NCBI RefSeq assembly: GCF_004358105.1
Contig: NZ_SMYL01000001.1
Coordinates: 857,977-921,976 of the forward strand
From: Sapientia aquatica
GTDB taxonomy: Bacteria > Pseudomonadota > Gammaproteobacteria > Burkholderiales > Burkholderiaceae_D
DNA length: 64,000 bases
Direction: 5' to 3'
In this document: one piece after another, positions 50,059-58,965 of the stretch
How the letters are laid out: every line of letters starts with the position of its first letter
Position numbering within the stretch: the first letter of the stretch is position 1
Program-made: the position numbers and the translations under genes
The notes under the pieces: model-generated
Told to the model about the DNA's origin: nothing
What the model saw: the letters and a program-made list of their open reading frames with translations, nothing else
Databases searched by the model: none

Positions 50059-50646
50059 TCACAACAACAATTCGGTCTGCTGCAAGGCCAAATCCAACGG
50101 CAACAAACTGCGTTTAACTTTTGCCACCAAGGACGCGCCGACCCACATCGAATACAGTGTTTCAGCTAATTCCACTGGGTCTTTTTGGGCTGATACGCTG
50201 CCATCGGCTTGCGCCAGTTTGATCGCTTGTGCAATCTGGCTAGTAATCCGTTCCATTCCCTCGGCCAAGGTGCAACGCATCGGTTCGGATAAATCCGATA
50301 CCTCAGCAGCTAATTTAACCGCTAGGCAAGAATTATGACCTTCGTGGGCGGCAGACTTTTCGCGCCAATACGTGAAATACGACAAGATACGGTCGCGCAT
50401 TGAGCTGGACTCATTGGCAAACAAGGTTGTGAGCCGCTCGTCATAATCGGCAAAATAGCGCTCTAATAAGGCAACGCCAAAACCTTCTTTGGATTGAAAA
50501 TAATGGTAGAACGAGCCTTTGGGAACTTTTGCGGTTGTCAGAATTTCGCTCAACCCTAAATCCGAGAAGCCACGGTTAACAATCAAACTCTCGCCCACCG
50601 CGAGAATTCGTTGTTTGGTATCTTGAAATTGAGCAATTTTTTCCAT
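50059..50646 (-). CDS. TetR-family repressor, NemR-like
   Basis: 195 residues. N-terminal HTH with GFSDLGLSEILTTAKVPKGSFYHYFQSKEGFG (read in parts), the TetR hallmark; the C-terminal ligand domain has one Cys in HNSCLAVKLAAEVSD that could sense electrophiles, as NemR does. It probably represses itself and the alkene reductase. Its operator lies 15 bases before the start. Interpretation as a NemR equivalent is based on position and operator. Confidence 0.9.
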   Translation of the reverse strand: MEKIAQFQDTKQRILAVGESLIVNRGFSDLGLSEILTTAKVPKGSFYHYFQSKEGFGVALLERYFADYDERLTTLFANESSSMRDRILSYFTYWREKSAAHEGHNSCLAVKLAAEVSDLSEPMRCTLAEGMERITSQIAQAIKLAQADGSVSAQKDPVELAETLYSMWVGASLVAKVKRSLLPLDLALQQTELLL

Positions 50647-50660
50647 AAGCAGTATTTTAT

Positions 50661-50675
50661 TAGACCAGTCGTCTA
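50661..50675 (-). promoter_or_regulatory. TetR operator before tetR gene
   Basis: TAGAC-CAGTC-GTCTA, sharing both arms with the site at 49901-49917; implies autoregulation. Confidence 0.75.
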
Positions 50676-50846
50676 GTTGTCAAGTAAACCGAACTTTTTA
50701 CTCCCAAAACAATCGTGGCAAGCTATTTTTCATTCACATCTATATTTGATTGATAAAGCGCAGCCTTTCAGATACGCTAGCTTTTTTTGCAATAAAACAA
50801 ATCGCGACACTCCGCTTCCGAGACAATTCACCATCGAATAATCGCC

Positions 50847-52163
50847 ATGACTGCACAAGCAACTTCCGCCACGCCAACATTGCTACCGAATCGCCCACTA
50901 AACTCAAATGACATTAAAGTCCTGTCGCTCGCTTCGCTCGGTGGCGCACTCGAGTTTTACGACTTCATTATTTTCATCTTTTTTGCTTCAGTTTTTAGCG
51001 GGCAGTTTTTCCCAGCCGATTTAAGTCCATTTTGGAAAACCTTAAATACTTACGGCGCTTTCGCCATTGCTTACTTCATGCGCCCAGTCGGTGGCATTAT
51101 CATGGCGCACTTTGGTGATTTAGTTGGCCGAAAACGCATGTTCACGTTGTCCATCGTGTTAATGGCGCTACCAACCTTATGTATCGGCTTCTTGCCAACG
51201 TTTGAACACATAGGCTACGCGGCCCCGATTTTATTATTGGCGATGCGCATGCTGCAAGGAATTGCCATCGGGGGCGAAATCCCAGGCGCGTGGGTATTTG
51301 TGTCTGAACACGTTCCGGCAAACCGAGTCGGTATCGCCAACGGAATGGTTACCGGCGGATTAACCGCGGGTATTTTGCTTGGCTCGTTAATGGCTTTATT
51401 GATTAATTCGAGCTTTTCCAAAGCCGACATCACCGACTACGCTTGGCGCATTCCGTTCATCGTTGGCGGATTATTGGGCTTTGTGACGGTCTATTTACGT
51501 CGCTACTTACACGAAACGCCCATCTTCAAAGAAATGCAGGCACGCAAGGCGTTGAGCGAAGAATTGCCAATCGCAACGGTCTACAAACACTTCAAACCAC
51601 AGATTTTGCTCTCCTGTCTAACAACCTGGTTGCTCACCGCGGGAATTGTTGTGGTGATTCTATTTGCGCCGGAGCTGATGAAGTCCGATATTTTTAACGT
51701 TCCACCTAAAGTCGCGTTAACTATGCAGAGCTTTACCATCATTGCTTTGGCGATAGGCTGCGTTTTTACCGGACATATGTGTGACAAGCACGGCGCTGGT
51801 AAAACGTTTGTAGTGATGTGCATTGGGCTGGCCATTAGCAGCACTATTTTTTATCACAGCATTGGCAACGTGGATTATGTAACTCTCACTGTGATGTATG
51901 TGGTGACCGGATTTTTCGTCGGGATTGTTGGTGGAGTACCGAATATTATGATTCTGCTCTTCCCTGCCAAGATTCGCTTTACCGGCATTTCTTTTTGCTA
52001 CAACGTGTCGTATGCCATTTTTGGTGGCTTAACCCCACTGTTTTTAGGAATCGCCAACAAGAGCTATCCATTAAGCGCGTCGTATTACGTTGATTTCCTC
52101 AGCATTGTTGGCGTTTTTTGCGGGCTGTATTTAGTAAAGAATCGCTTAAAGCTTGCAAACTAA
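50847..52163 (+). CDS. MFS transporter, metabolite:H+ symporter (MHS) type
   Basis: 438 residues, twelve membrane helices. SLGGALEFYDFIIF, FMRPVGGIIMAHFGDLVGRKRMF (loop 2-3 motif) and MLQGIAIGGEIPGAWVFVSEH mark the MHS branch that includes ProP, citrate and shikimate carriers. Substrate unknown. It is divergent from the TetR gene but has no copy of the TetR operator close to its start. A terminator follows. Confidence 0.88.
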   Translation: MTAQATSATPTLLPNRPLNSNDIKVLSLASLGGALEFYDFIIFIFFASVFSGQFFPADLSPFWKTLNTYGAFAIAYFMRPVGGIIMAHFGDLVGRKRMFTLSIVLMALPTLCIGFLPTFEHIGYAAPILLLAMRMLQGIAIGGEIPGAWVFVSEHVPANRVGIANGMVTGGLTAGILLGSLMALLINSSFSKADITDYAWRIPFIVGGLLGFVTVYLRRYLHETPIFKEMQARKALSEELPIATVYKHFKPQILLSCLTTWLLTAGIVVVILFAPELMKSDIFNVPPKVALTMQSFTIIALAIGCVFTGHMCDKHGAGKTFVVMCIGLAISSTIFYHSIGNVDYVTLTVMYVVTGFFVGIVGGVPNIMILLFPAKIRFTGISFCYNVSYAIFGGLTPLFLGIANKSYPLSASYYVDFLSIVGVFCGLYLVKNRLKLAN

Positions 52164-52177
52164 TTTGAAACGAAAAC

Positions 52178-52205
52178 AAAAAAGCCGACTGAAGTCGGCT
52201 TTTTT
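52178..52205. terminator. Bidirectional terminator after MFS gene
   Basis: AAGCCGACT-GA-AGTCGGCTT with six A and six T flanks; it can also end the minus-strand SRP RNA transcript. Confidence 0.9.
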
Positions 52206-52270
52206 ATAGGTCCATGCTTTATCCGAGGATAACAATCCGTTGAAGAGCTTCAACGAATAAATAAGAAGTT

Positions 52271-52367
52271 GGCGAGCCTGATCTGCGGCACTTACGGGAA
52301 ATGACTGTGGCTGCTTCGTTCCCGACCTGACCAGATTGGTCACACCGCAATGCGCAGGGACCCGCCA
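52271..52367 (-). ncRNA. ffs: 4.5S signal recognition particle RNA
   Basis: On the minus strand the conserved apical SRP domain is readable: GGTCAGGTCGGGAACGAAG then CAGCC, with a GGAA tetraloop closed by CG. The 5' GGCGGGTC (52366-52359) pairs with the 3' GGCTCGCC (52278-52271), giving one long hairpin of about 97 bases. A TATAAT lies at 52379-52374, seven bases before the likely first base. The RNA with Ffh targets membrane proteins to the translocon. Confidence 0.93.
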
Positions 52368-52373
52368 GCGCGC

Positions 52374-52402
52374 ATTATACTGTAAGTCCGACTGAATGGG
52401 AA
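52374..52402 (-). promoter_or_regulatory. Promoter of the SRP RNA gene
   Basis: Minus-strand TATAAT (52379-52374) with TTCCCA 17 bases upstream (52402-52397). Confidence 0.65.
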
Positions 52403-52444
52403 CCTTGGATTCCCCGTCGATTCTCAATCAGATTCCGACCATTA

Positions 52445-53929
52445 TTACAAACCGAGCTCCTGCCAAATACTATCCACCCGCTTCTTCACGTCCGGCGACA
52501 TGGCAATCACTTGCCCCCATTCGCGATTGGTTTCGCCCACCCACTTGTTGGTCGCATCCAAGCCCATTTTGCTACCCAAGCCGCTCACCGGCGAAGCGAA
52601 GTCCAAGTAATCGATCGGCGTATTGTCCACCATTGTCGTATCCCGAAGGGGATCGACCCGCGTGGTAATGGCCCAGATGACTTCCTTCCAATCGCGAATA
52701 TTCACGTCCTCGTCCACCACGATGATAAATTTGGTGTACATAAACTGGCGTAAAAAGCTCCACACCCCAAACATCACGCGTTTTGCATGACCCGGGTACG
52801 CTTTTTTAATCTGCACCACCGCCATGCGATAACTACAGCCTTCGGGTGGCAAATAAAAATCGGTGATCTCTGTGAACTGCTTTTGCAGCAATGGCACAAA
52901 AACTTCATTTAATGCCACACCCAAAATCGCCGGTTCATCCGGTGGTTTGCCGGTATAAGTGGAGTGGTAAATCGGCTTTTCACGCATAGTAATTCGATCA
53001 ATCGTGAAAACAGGGAAATAATCTTGCTCGTTGTAATAGCCGGTATGATCGCCATAAGGACCTTCCAGGGCGTGTTCATAGCCGCTTGGATGCGATGAGT
53101 CGGGATAGATATGTCCTTCCAACACAATCTCAGCTGAAGCGGGTACGCGCAACTCGCTGCCAATTGCTTTCACTAGTTCAGTCCGGCTGCCACGCAACAG
53201 TCCTGCGAACTGATATTCCGACAAACTATCCGGCACCGGCGTTACCGCTCCTAATATAGTAGCGGGATCAGTTCCTAACGCGACCGCAATCGGATAAGGC
53301 TTACCCTTGTTAACGATTGCATGCTCACGAAAATCCAGTGCGCCGCCGCGATGCGCCAACCAGCGCATGATGACTTTATTGCGCGCTAAAACCTGCTGTC
53401 TATATATACCTAAATTTTGGCGCTTCTTATGCGGACCTTTTGTGATCACCAAGCCCCACGTAATGAGTGGGGCGACATCGCCCGGCCAGCAATGCTGAAT
53501 TGGCAATCGGGCCAAATCAACTTGATCGCCTTCCCACACGATTGTTTGACATGGCGCACTACGTAATTCTTTGGGAGCCATATCCCACATCGCTTTAACT
53601 AGACTGCCCATCCCAATCAAGTCTTTAAATCCTTTGGGTGGTTCAGGTTCTTTTAAGCTCGCTAAGACGTGACCGATTTTGCGTAAGTCACTCAAATTTT
53701 CTGCGCCCATTCCCATTGCCACACGCCGTGTGGTGCCGAATAGGTTCCCTAACACGGGCATATCAAAACCGGTAGGTTGATTGAATAAAAGTGCAGGACC
53801 TTCAGCGCGCAAGGTTCTATCGCACACTTCGGTCATCTCCAAAACGGGAGAAACAGGGGTGTTTACCTCTTTTAACTCCCCTTCTGTTTTCAATTGAGCA
53901 ATAAAATCGCGTAAATCGACATATTTCAT
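52445..53929 (-). CDS. ubiD: 4-hydroxy-3-polyprenylbenzoate decarboxylase UbiD
   Basis: 494 residues from the ATG at 53929 ([13 protein letters not shown]); a 12-codon upstream extension lacks conservation. The UbiD motifs are [60 protein letters not shown] and [18 protein letters not shown]. It uses prenylated FMN (from UbiX) to decarboxylate the ubiquinone precursor. Conserved Glu and Arg residues of the active site appear intact. No UbiX gene is in the window. Confidence 0.96.
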   Translation of the reverse strand: MKYVDLRDFIAQLKTEGELKEVNTPVSPVLEMTEVCDRTLRAEGPALLFNQPTGFDMPVLGNLFGTTRRVAMGMGAENLSDLRKIGHVLASLKEPEPPKGFKDLIGMGSLVKAMWDMAPKELRSAPCQTIVWEGDQVDLARLPIQHCWPGDVAPLITWGLVITKGPHKKRQNLGIYRQQVLARNKVIMRWLAHRGGALDFREHAIVNKGKPYPIAVALGTDPATILGAVTPVPDSLSEYQFAGLLRGSRTELVKAIGSELRVPASAEIVLEGHIYPDSSHPSGYEHALEGPYGDHTGYYNEQDYFPVFTIDRITMREKPIYHSTYTGKPPDEPAILGVALNEVFVPLLQKQFTEITDFYLPPEGCSYRMAVVQIKKAYPGHAKRVMFGVWSFLRQFMYTKFIIVVDEDVNIRDWKEVIWAITTRVDPLRDTTMVDNTPIDYLDFASPVSGLGSKMGLDATNKWVGETNREWGQVIAMSPDVKKRVDSIWQELGL

Positions 53930-54225
53930 ACAAATTTTAAGTTTTTCTAAGGTTAAACGGCTCAATCAAGAAAAAATGCCAAGTGATTGATTTCATTGTT
54001 ATTTATTGCGGCGCAGCATAAATATTTAGATTTAAAAGTAATAGCTTTTAATTTTTATAGTATTGACTCGATATAAACAGCCCCCTACAATTCGCCCAAT
54101 TCAGAAATAGTTCGGATTAAGCAATCAATGCCTAAGCAGAATTATTTGTTTTATTCGGGATTCCATTAGATTTAAGGATGGTTGCAGTACCAGCCCTGAC
54201 ACGGCACCCCCGACAAGTTGTTTGA
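53930..54225. other. Intergenic region upstream of ubiD and of the structured leader
   Basis: AT-rich; holds the ubiD promoter region on the minus strand. No gene or clear consensus promoter seen. Confidence 0.45.
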
Positions 54226-54447
54226 CACTGTGGCGACGAGCGTTTGCGCGAAATCACGACAGTGCATGATGTTAGGCTAATTTGTTAGCTTACGCCAGAC
54301 AACTCCGGCATCTGGATTGATTAACTTACATGATCGGCCAATAGAATTGACCGCTCCTCCAAAGTTAAAAGTTATGGTCGCCTAGACGTAACGCCAGATG
54401 ATGTATCTGACTCGCATTATTTGTCTACCGCTAGATATTCAGCGGTA
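54226..54447 (+). ncRNA. Candidate structured leader RNA before the lytic transglycosylase gene
   Basis: Six hairpins in 222 bases: CACTGT/ACAGTG (54226, 54259), GCTAA/TTAGC (54276, 54285), CCAGA/TCTGG (54295, 54311), CGG-CAA/TTG-CCG (54335, 54347), CAGAT/ATCTG (54395, 54405), TACCGCT/AGCGGTA (54426, 54441). The last one is 30 bases before the ATG. I could not match it to a known riboswitch. It may be a cis-regulatory leader or a separate small RNA; short stems also arise by chance, so confidence is moderate. Confidence 0.4.
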
Positions 54448-54477
54448 TCCGAGCAAAGCGACATTTCAGGAGAAAAA

Positions 54478-55365
54478 ATGTTTCAACAAATGTTTAACCC
54501 GACGCCCAGTTTTAGCGAACCCGGCGTCCAGCTTCAAATCGTTGTGCCGACCAAGCGCAACTTTGTCCTCACGATGTTGCATCACGCCTTGATGGTTTTG
54601 GGTGTGGCAGCAATTACAGCGCTGGCGATCATGTTCTTCAAACCAGAGCTTACAGACGAATTCCAATCTATTTCCCCCTTCTTTAAAGAAACCGAAATGG
54701 ATGATGCGCCACCAATTTCACTGGCCACCATTGCAACCGATACGGCAACATCCGCAGCGAGCAATATACAAGACGCTCAATTGATTGGAGATGCAAGACA
54801 GCAGCAATCCGTCACGAATTGGCTATCAAAGCGTTATCGCGTGGCCAACGATGCGACCAACATGCTGGTGTCCGCAGCGTACTTGACCGCCAAAGATATT
54901 AAGCTGGACCCACTGCTGATTCTGTCGGTAATGGCGATTGAATCGGGGTTGAATCCTTTTGCTGAAAGCCCAGTTGGCGCACAAGGCTTGATGCAAGTCA
55001 TGTCCAAGGTGCATCAAGAAAAGTTCGACGATTTGGGCGGCGTGAAGGCTGCTTTAAATCCAGTTGCTAATATCCGCGTTGGGGCCCAAATTTTAAAAGA
55101 GTACGTCACTCGCGGCGGCTCAGTTGAAGCGGGTTTAAAACTGTATGTTGGCGCGGCCATGTCGGATAACGACGGCGGCTACGGCAATAAAGTCATCGCA
55201 GAGTACAAAAAGCTCAAAGATGTGGCTAACGGCAAAAACGTGCCTATCTATAACACGACAAGTACAGCAAGTGCACCGAGCGCAGTGTCTAAGCCAGCCG
55301 TGATTAAGGTCACCGATAAGTTGACTGAAAGTCGCGCTGAACCAGAGCGTTTATCAGCGATTTGA
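54478..55365 (+). CDS. Membrane-anchored lytic transglycosylase (SLT domain)
   Basis: 295 residues from the ATG at 54478, which has AGGAG six bases upstream; a TTG-started extension to 54421 is rejected. One membrane helix (about 32-52), a linker, then an SLT domain (about 130-255) with AIESGLNPFAESPVGAQGLMQVM (in parts), the Glu of IESG being the catalytic acid. The C-terminal tail is Ala/Ser/Lys-rich. It cleaves peptidoglycan glycan strands. Upstream lies the hairpin-rich leader. Confidence 0.9.
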   Translation: MFQQMFNPTPSFSEPGVQLQIVVPTKRNFVLTMLHHALMVLGVAAITALAIMFFKPELTDEFQSISPFFKETEMDDAPPISLATIATDTATSAASNIQDAQLIGDARQQQSVTNWLSKRYRVANDATNMLVSAAYLTAKDIKLDPLLILSVMAIESGLNPFAESPVGAQGLMQVMSKVHQEKFDDLGGVKAALNPVANIRVGAQILKEYVTRGGSVEAGLKLYVGAAMSDNDGGYGNKVIAEYKKLKDVANGKNVPIYNTTSTASAPSAVSKPAVIKVTDKLTESRAEPERLSAI

Positions 55366-55397
55366 TTTTTGCTCGCTTGGGCAAGAACGAGAACGAA

Positions 55398-55428
55398 AAA
55401 AAACGGCACTTAATTAAGTGCCGTTTTT
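55398..55428. terminator. Bidirectional terminator between lytic transglycosylase gene and nusB
   Basis: AAACGGCACTTAA/TTAAGTGCCGTTT palindrome with A-run and T-run flanks. Confidence 0.88.
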
Positions 55429-55451
55429 TGTTAGCTGAAACTAACGATCAA

Positions 55452-55916
55452 TTACTTGCCCGCGTCAATTTCGACTTGGCGCAATTGGCCTGACAATTTA
55501 TCCAATACGCCGTTGACGTATTTATGCCCATCGATCCCACCGAACGACTTGGTCAATTCAACCGCTTCGTTGATCACGACACGATACGGAATCTCTAAAT
55601 GATTCTTTAATTCAAACGCGCCGATTAATAAGGCGGCATGTTCAACTGGCGACAATTCGGTAATCGGACGATCTAATAGGGGCGAAATCACAGCGCGTAA
55701 CGCCGCCACATCTTTAATACTGCCATAAATGAGCGCGTCGAAATGCTCTTGATCGGCTTTGTCAAAGCCATGAGCTTGACGGATATGCGCTTCAATCACG
55801 GCAACATCTTCGTGATTTAATAGCCATTGATAAATTCCTTGCAGAACAAATTCACGGGCTCGATGGCGCGGTGAACGGCTTTTACTTGGATTTGCGTGTT
55901 GGGTTTTGGTAGTCAT
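55452..55916 (-). CDS. nusB: Transcription antitermination factor NusB
   Basis: 154 residues. [17 protein letters not shown] opens the NusB fold; [37 protein letters not shown] (in parts) and [11 protein letters not shown] close it. It binds boxA with NusE in rRNA antitermination. It follows ribH by 17 bases, in the common ribB-ribH-nusB operon. Confidence 0.96.
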   Translation of the reverse strand: MTTKTQHANPSKSRSPRHRAREFVLQGIYQWLLNHEDVAVIEAHIRQAHGFDKADQEHFDALIYGSIKDVAALRAVISPLLDRPITELSPVEHAALLIGAFELKNHLEIPYRVVINEAVELTKSFGGIDGHKYVNGVLDKLSGQLRQVEIDAGK

Positions 55917-55933
55917 TATTCTTAAATTCCGAA

Positions 55934-56431
55934 TTAGGCGTCGTAGTTGGCGTCTTTGGCAGTTTCAGCCAATTCTTCCAACGCCAGAGTTAAATTGGCC
56001 ATTTCAACCGCAACACGGGCAGCGTCACGGCCTTTTTCATGCATGCGCGCGATGGCTTGCTCGTCGTTTTCGGTCGTCAATACCGCATTAGCGATTGGCA
56101 GGCCAAAATCTAAACCGATGCGAGTAATGCCAGCGCCTGATTCATTGGAGACTAATTCAAAATGATAAGTCTCGCCACGAATCACGGCACCCAACGCGAT
56201 CAATGCATCAAATTGCTGAGTATCGGCCAATTTTTGTAATGCTAATGGAATTTCTAAAGCGCCCGGAACGGTAACATGCAGGATGTCTTCACCGACCACG
56301 CCCAATGCCAACAACTCAGTCACGCAGGCGCTGAACAAGCCTTCGCCGATTTCTGAGTTAAAACGGGCTTGAACGATGCCTACGCGAACGCCTGCACCGT
56401 CTAAATTCATTTCATAAGCTCCAACTGTCAT
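55934..56431 (-). CDS. ribH: 6,7-dimethyl-8-ribityllumazine synthase RibH
   Basis: 165 residues. [53 protein letters not shown] and [13 protein letters not shown] are the lumazine synthase motifs, with the catalytic His in ETYHFE. It makes the riboflavin precursor from the RibB product. Lies between ribB and nusB. Confidence 0.97.
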   Translation of the reverse strand: MTVGAYEMNLDGAGVRVGIVQARFNSEIGEGLFSACVTELLALGVVGEDILHVTVPGALEIPLALQKLADTQQFDALIALGAVIRGETYHFELVSNESGAGITRIGLDFGLPIANAVLTTENDEQAIARMHEKGRDAARVAVEMANLTLALEELAETAKDANYDA

Positions 56432-56483
56432 CGTATTCTCTCTTGCGCACTGTGCGCGTTAGTATTAATTAAAAAAGCTGCGA

Positions 56484-57596
56484 TCAATTTGCGTTTTTTT
56501 CTTGATAGCCAACAACTTCCAGATTGAAACCGGTCATCGAAGGCATTTTGCGTGGGCTGGATAATAATTTCATTTTTCGCACGCCAACGTCTTTCAAAAT
56601 TTGAGCGCCGATCCCGTAGGTGCGCAAGTCCATGCTGGCGGCGCGACCTTGTGGCTTAGCTTTTGGCGTTGATAACGCTGAAAACTGAGCGAACATTTGT
56701 TCGGCAGATTCTTCGCAATTCAATAGCACCAAAACACCGCTGGGTGCAGCTTGAATCGCTTGCATCGCTGATGCAATATCCCAAGAATGCGTAGTGACCT
56801 TGCATTCCAATAAATCGAGCAACGAAACTGGTTGATGAACGCGCACCAAGGCTGTTTCATCGGCCACGATATTGCCCTTCACTAATGCTAAGTGGGCCGA
56901 GCCGCTTGGTTTGTCGCGGTAGGCGATCGCTTTGAATTCGCCATGTGCAGTCGTCATAGTGCGCTCTGCCACGCGCTCGACAAAACTCTCGGTCTGGCTG
57001 CGGTAGTGAATCAAGTCGGCAATCGTGCCAATTTTAATATTGTGCTGCTGACTAAATTCAATCAAATCGGGCAAACGGGCCATGCTGCCATCGTCATTCA
57101 TGATTTCGCAAATTACGGCGGCGGGAATCAAACCGGCTAATTCAGCGAAATCGCAACCCGCTTCGGTATGGCCGGCACGCATTAACACGCCGCCTTTTTG
57201 CGCGCGCAACGGGAAAATATGCCCCGGTTGCACAATGTCGCTAGCGCCGCGTTTAGGATCGACCGCCACTTGAATCGTTTTGGCGCGATCTGCGGCGGAA
57301 ATACCGGTCGTGACGCCTTCGGCGGCTTCAATGGAAACGGTAAAATTGGTGCCGTAAGCAGTACCGTTTTTGGTCGCCATCATCGGCAATTGCAATTCGT
57401 CGCAACGTTCTTCGGTCAGCGTTAAACAAACCAATCCACGGCCATATTTGGCCATAAAGTTAATTGCTTCTGCTGTAACGAATTCGGCCGCCATGACTAA
57501 ATCGCCCTCGTTTTCGCGATCTTCTTCATCGACTAAAACGACCATGCGCCCTGCGCGCAATTCGGCAACGATTTCTTGAGTGGTGGATATAGACAT
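56484..57596 (-). CDS. ribB: 3,4-dihydroxy-2-butanone 4-phosphate synthase with degenerate GTP cyclohydrolase II domain
   Basis: 370 residues. Residues 1-200 are an intact RibB domain: [47 protein letters not shown]. The C-terminal half aligns with RibA but lacks its zinc ligands (no C-x10-C-x-C after VRVHQP; only LLECK and LNCEES cysteines) and lacks RQEGRGIG. It therefore probably makes DHBP only. Such fusions are common in proteobacteria that hold a separate ribA. No FMN riboswitch was seen upstream. Confidence 0.93.
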   Translation of the reverse strand: MSISTTQEIVAELRAGRMVVLVDEEDRENEGDLVMAAEFVTAEAINFMAKYGRGLVCLTLTEERCDELQLPMMATKNGTAYGTNFTVSIEAAEGVTTGISAADRAKTIQVAVDPKRGASDIVQPGHIFPLRAQKGGVLMRAGHTEAGCDFAELAGLIPAAVICEIMNDDGSMARLPDLIEFSQQHNIKIGTIADLIHYRSQTESFVERVAERTMTTAHGEFKAIAYRDKPSGSAHLALVKGNIVADETALVRVHQPVSLLDLLECKVTTHSWDIASAMQAIQAAPSGVLVLLNCEESAEQMFAQFSALSTPKAKPQGRAASMDLRTYGIGAQILKDVGVRKMKLLSSPRKMPSMTGFNLEVVGYQEKNAN

Positions 57597-57886
57597 TTAT
57601 AGTGTTTGGATGATGTTGGTGTAACGAATTTCTTGCGGAGTAGCTCGCGCTAACAGGCTTCATTTAGTCAAACTCTGCCTATCGGTAATGCAGCTATTCG
57701 ACTAATAAACTTGTGGAATTCGGGCAAAGCGACATTTTATAGGATTTAGCAACCCGCGTTGTACTAGATCATGACGGATTCGGGCAGAACTCCAATTAAT
57801 TTTGACTAGAACTACAATTTTATACAAATAACATTGCTGCACTTACAATTTAGCAAGATTTTGGACGTAGTTTTGACGTAAACTTC
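57597..57886. other. Intergenic region upstream of ribB
   Basis: Holds the ribB promoter region on the minus strand. No FMN riboswitch motif was seen on that strand. AT-rich part at 57790-57860. Confidence 0.5.
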
Positions 57887-57954
57887 TGTTCATGCAATTT
57901 TCTCCCGTTGTTGCATGAGTGAACTTGATCCCTGCCTAGTGCAGGGATTTTTTT
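57887..57954 (+). ncRNA. Candidate small RNA 3' end with terminator
   Basis: On the plus strand a hairpin with GTTC-ATGCAA/TTGCAT-GAAC arms (57888-57897, 57911-57924) is followed by a classical terminator ATCCCTGC-CTAGT-GCAGGGAT-TTTTTT (57928-57954). No plus-strand coding gene precedes it, so it may end an unannotated small RNA; its 5' end and promoter were not found. Confidence 0.4.
57928..57954 (+). terminator. Rho-independent terminator, plus strand only
   Basis: 8-bp GC-rich stem then six T; no T-run on the opposite strand, so it does not serve the DUF1488 gene. Confidence 0.85.
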
Positions 57955-57973
57955 GTCCGTGCTTACAAAAGAA

Positions 57974-58240
57974 TTATCTAAAATTGGCAGCCATCAACAG
58001 CACCGGGCGACCGCCGTTGATTTCGAGATAATCACGAGCGGCTTGGAAGATTTGCTTTTTGCCGTTATAGAACGAATAGAGCAAATCATTGCAATCCATC
58101 GAGTACGCGCCGAATTGCTCACGCAGCGCCTCACAGGAAATTTCGCACCAAATATAGTGGCCGTCGACCAAGGTTTGAAAAGAGATGGTGCCCATGGCAG
58201 TGACTTTGGGCATAACCAAGTTGGGGAAGCTGATGTCCAT
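57974..58240 (-). CDS. DUF1488 protein
   Basis: 88 residues from the ATG at 58240, which has AGAGG about six bases upstream; the upstream ATG at 58258 is less well placed. MDISFPNLVMPKVTAMG, ISFQTLVDGHYIWCEIS and EALREQFGA fit DUF1488, a small soluble family of unknown function. The opposite-strand frame here is an antisense artefact. Confidence 0.75.
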   Translation of the reverse strand: MDISFPNLVMPKVTAMGTISFQTLVDGHYIWCEISCEALREQFGAYSMDCNDLLYSFYNGKKQIFQAARDYLEINGGRPVLLMAANFR

Positions 58241-58503
58241 TGAAAACCTCTGACTCAATAAAACGCGCTAAATAATCCACTAAGACAGGGGCGCTTTTTA
58301 TCAAGAAAACTCCGGTCACCACAGCATCTGCAAAGCAGGATGAATAAAAACGCCTGCAACTAATATAAGCACTTCACATATCGGTAGCAATGATTTTCCG
58401 CAATATTTCCGATAATAAATCGTGACTTTGCCGAAAACAAAATGTTGAGCAAAAGCATCTTAAAACCGATACCATACTGCAACTCAAATTAATCATTTCA
58501 ATA

Positions 58504-58965
58504 ATGAAACTATTCCTACGATTTAGTCCAACGAAAACCATGCGCCAATTGATGGTTTTATTGCTTGCCGCCGCGGCGTTCAACGCCGACGTATCGGCTA
58601 AACCGCTGGTGCGCTGCGAAGTCACCTACGCTGGCACGACCCACATTATTGATAGCATCATCAATAACAATCCGGAAGTCGATGCCGGTGGCGCCTACAT
58701 TGCAGAAGCAAGCGATATTGGTGGGCGCTTTCGCTTCAAAACAATTATGTTGGGCAAAAATGATGCGTTGACCACGATCAAAATTTATGTGTTTTATGAA
58801 GCACGTCGTCAGCCGGTTTTGCTACAAGAAGTCAAGTATGAGGCGCCGTTTTCGCTGTCTAAAAAGCCGCATGATTTAACTGGGATGAACTATTTATATT
58901 CACCGCCATTAGGACGCGAATTGCAATACGGCTGCGCATTATTGGACGACAACAAAAATGATTAA
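58504..58965 (+). CDS. Secreted hypothetical protein upstream of CapA-type gene
   Basis: 153 residues. A signal peptide (about 13-32, MVLLLAAAAFNADVSA) precedes a beta-rich domain with LVRCEVTYAG, FRFKTIMLG, ATIKIYVFYEARRQPVLL-like TTIKIYVFYEARRQP and a final GRELQYGCALLDD. Two cysteines (about 38 and 146) could form a disulfide. Unrecognised. It overlaps the next gene by eight bases, so the two are translationally coupled. The start could also be the Met at codon 13. Confidence 0.75.
   Translation: MKLFLRFSPTKTMRQLMVLLLAAAAFNADVSAKPLVRCEVTYAGTTHIIDSIINNNPEVDAGGAYIAEASDIGGRFRFKTIMLGKNDALTTIKIYVFYEARRQPVLLQEVKYEAPFSLSKKPHDLTGMNYLYSPPLGRELQYGCALLDDNKND

Noticed and set aside
52146..52427. 93-codon minus-strand frame
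   Set aside because: It covers the SRP RNA gene and the terminator; RNA structure explains the sequence.
57597..57960. FMN riboswitch upstream of ribB
   Set aside because: The conserved RFN segments are not found on the minus strand in this interval.
57953..58243. 96-codon plus-strand frame
   Set aside because: It is antisense to the DUF1488 gene, which has family motifs and a better ribosome site.
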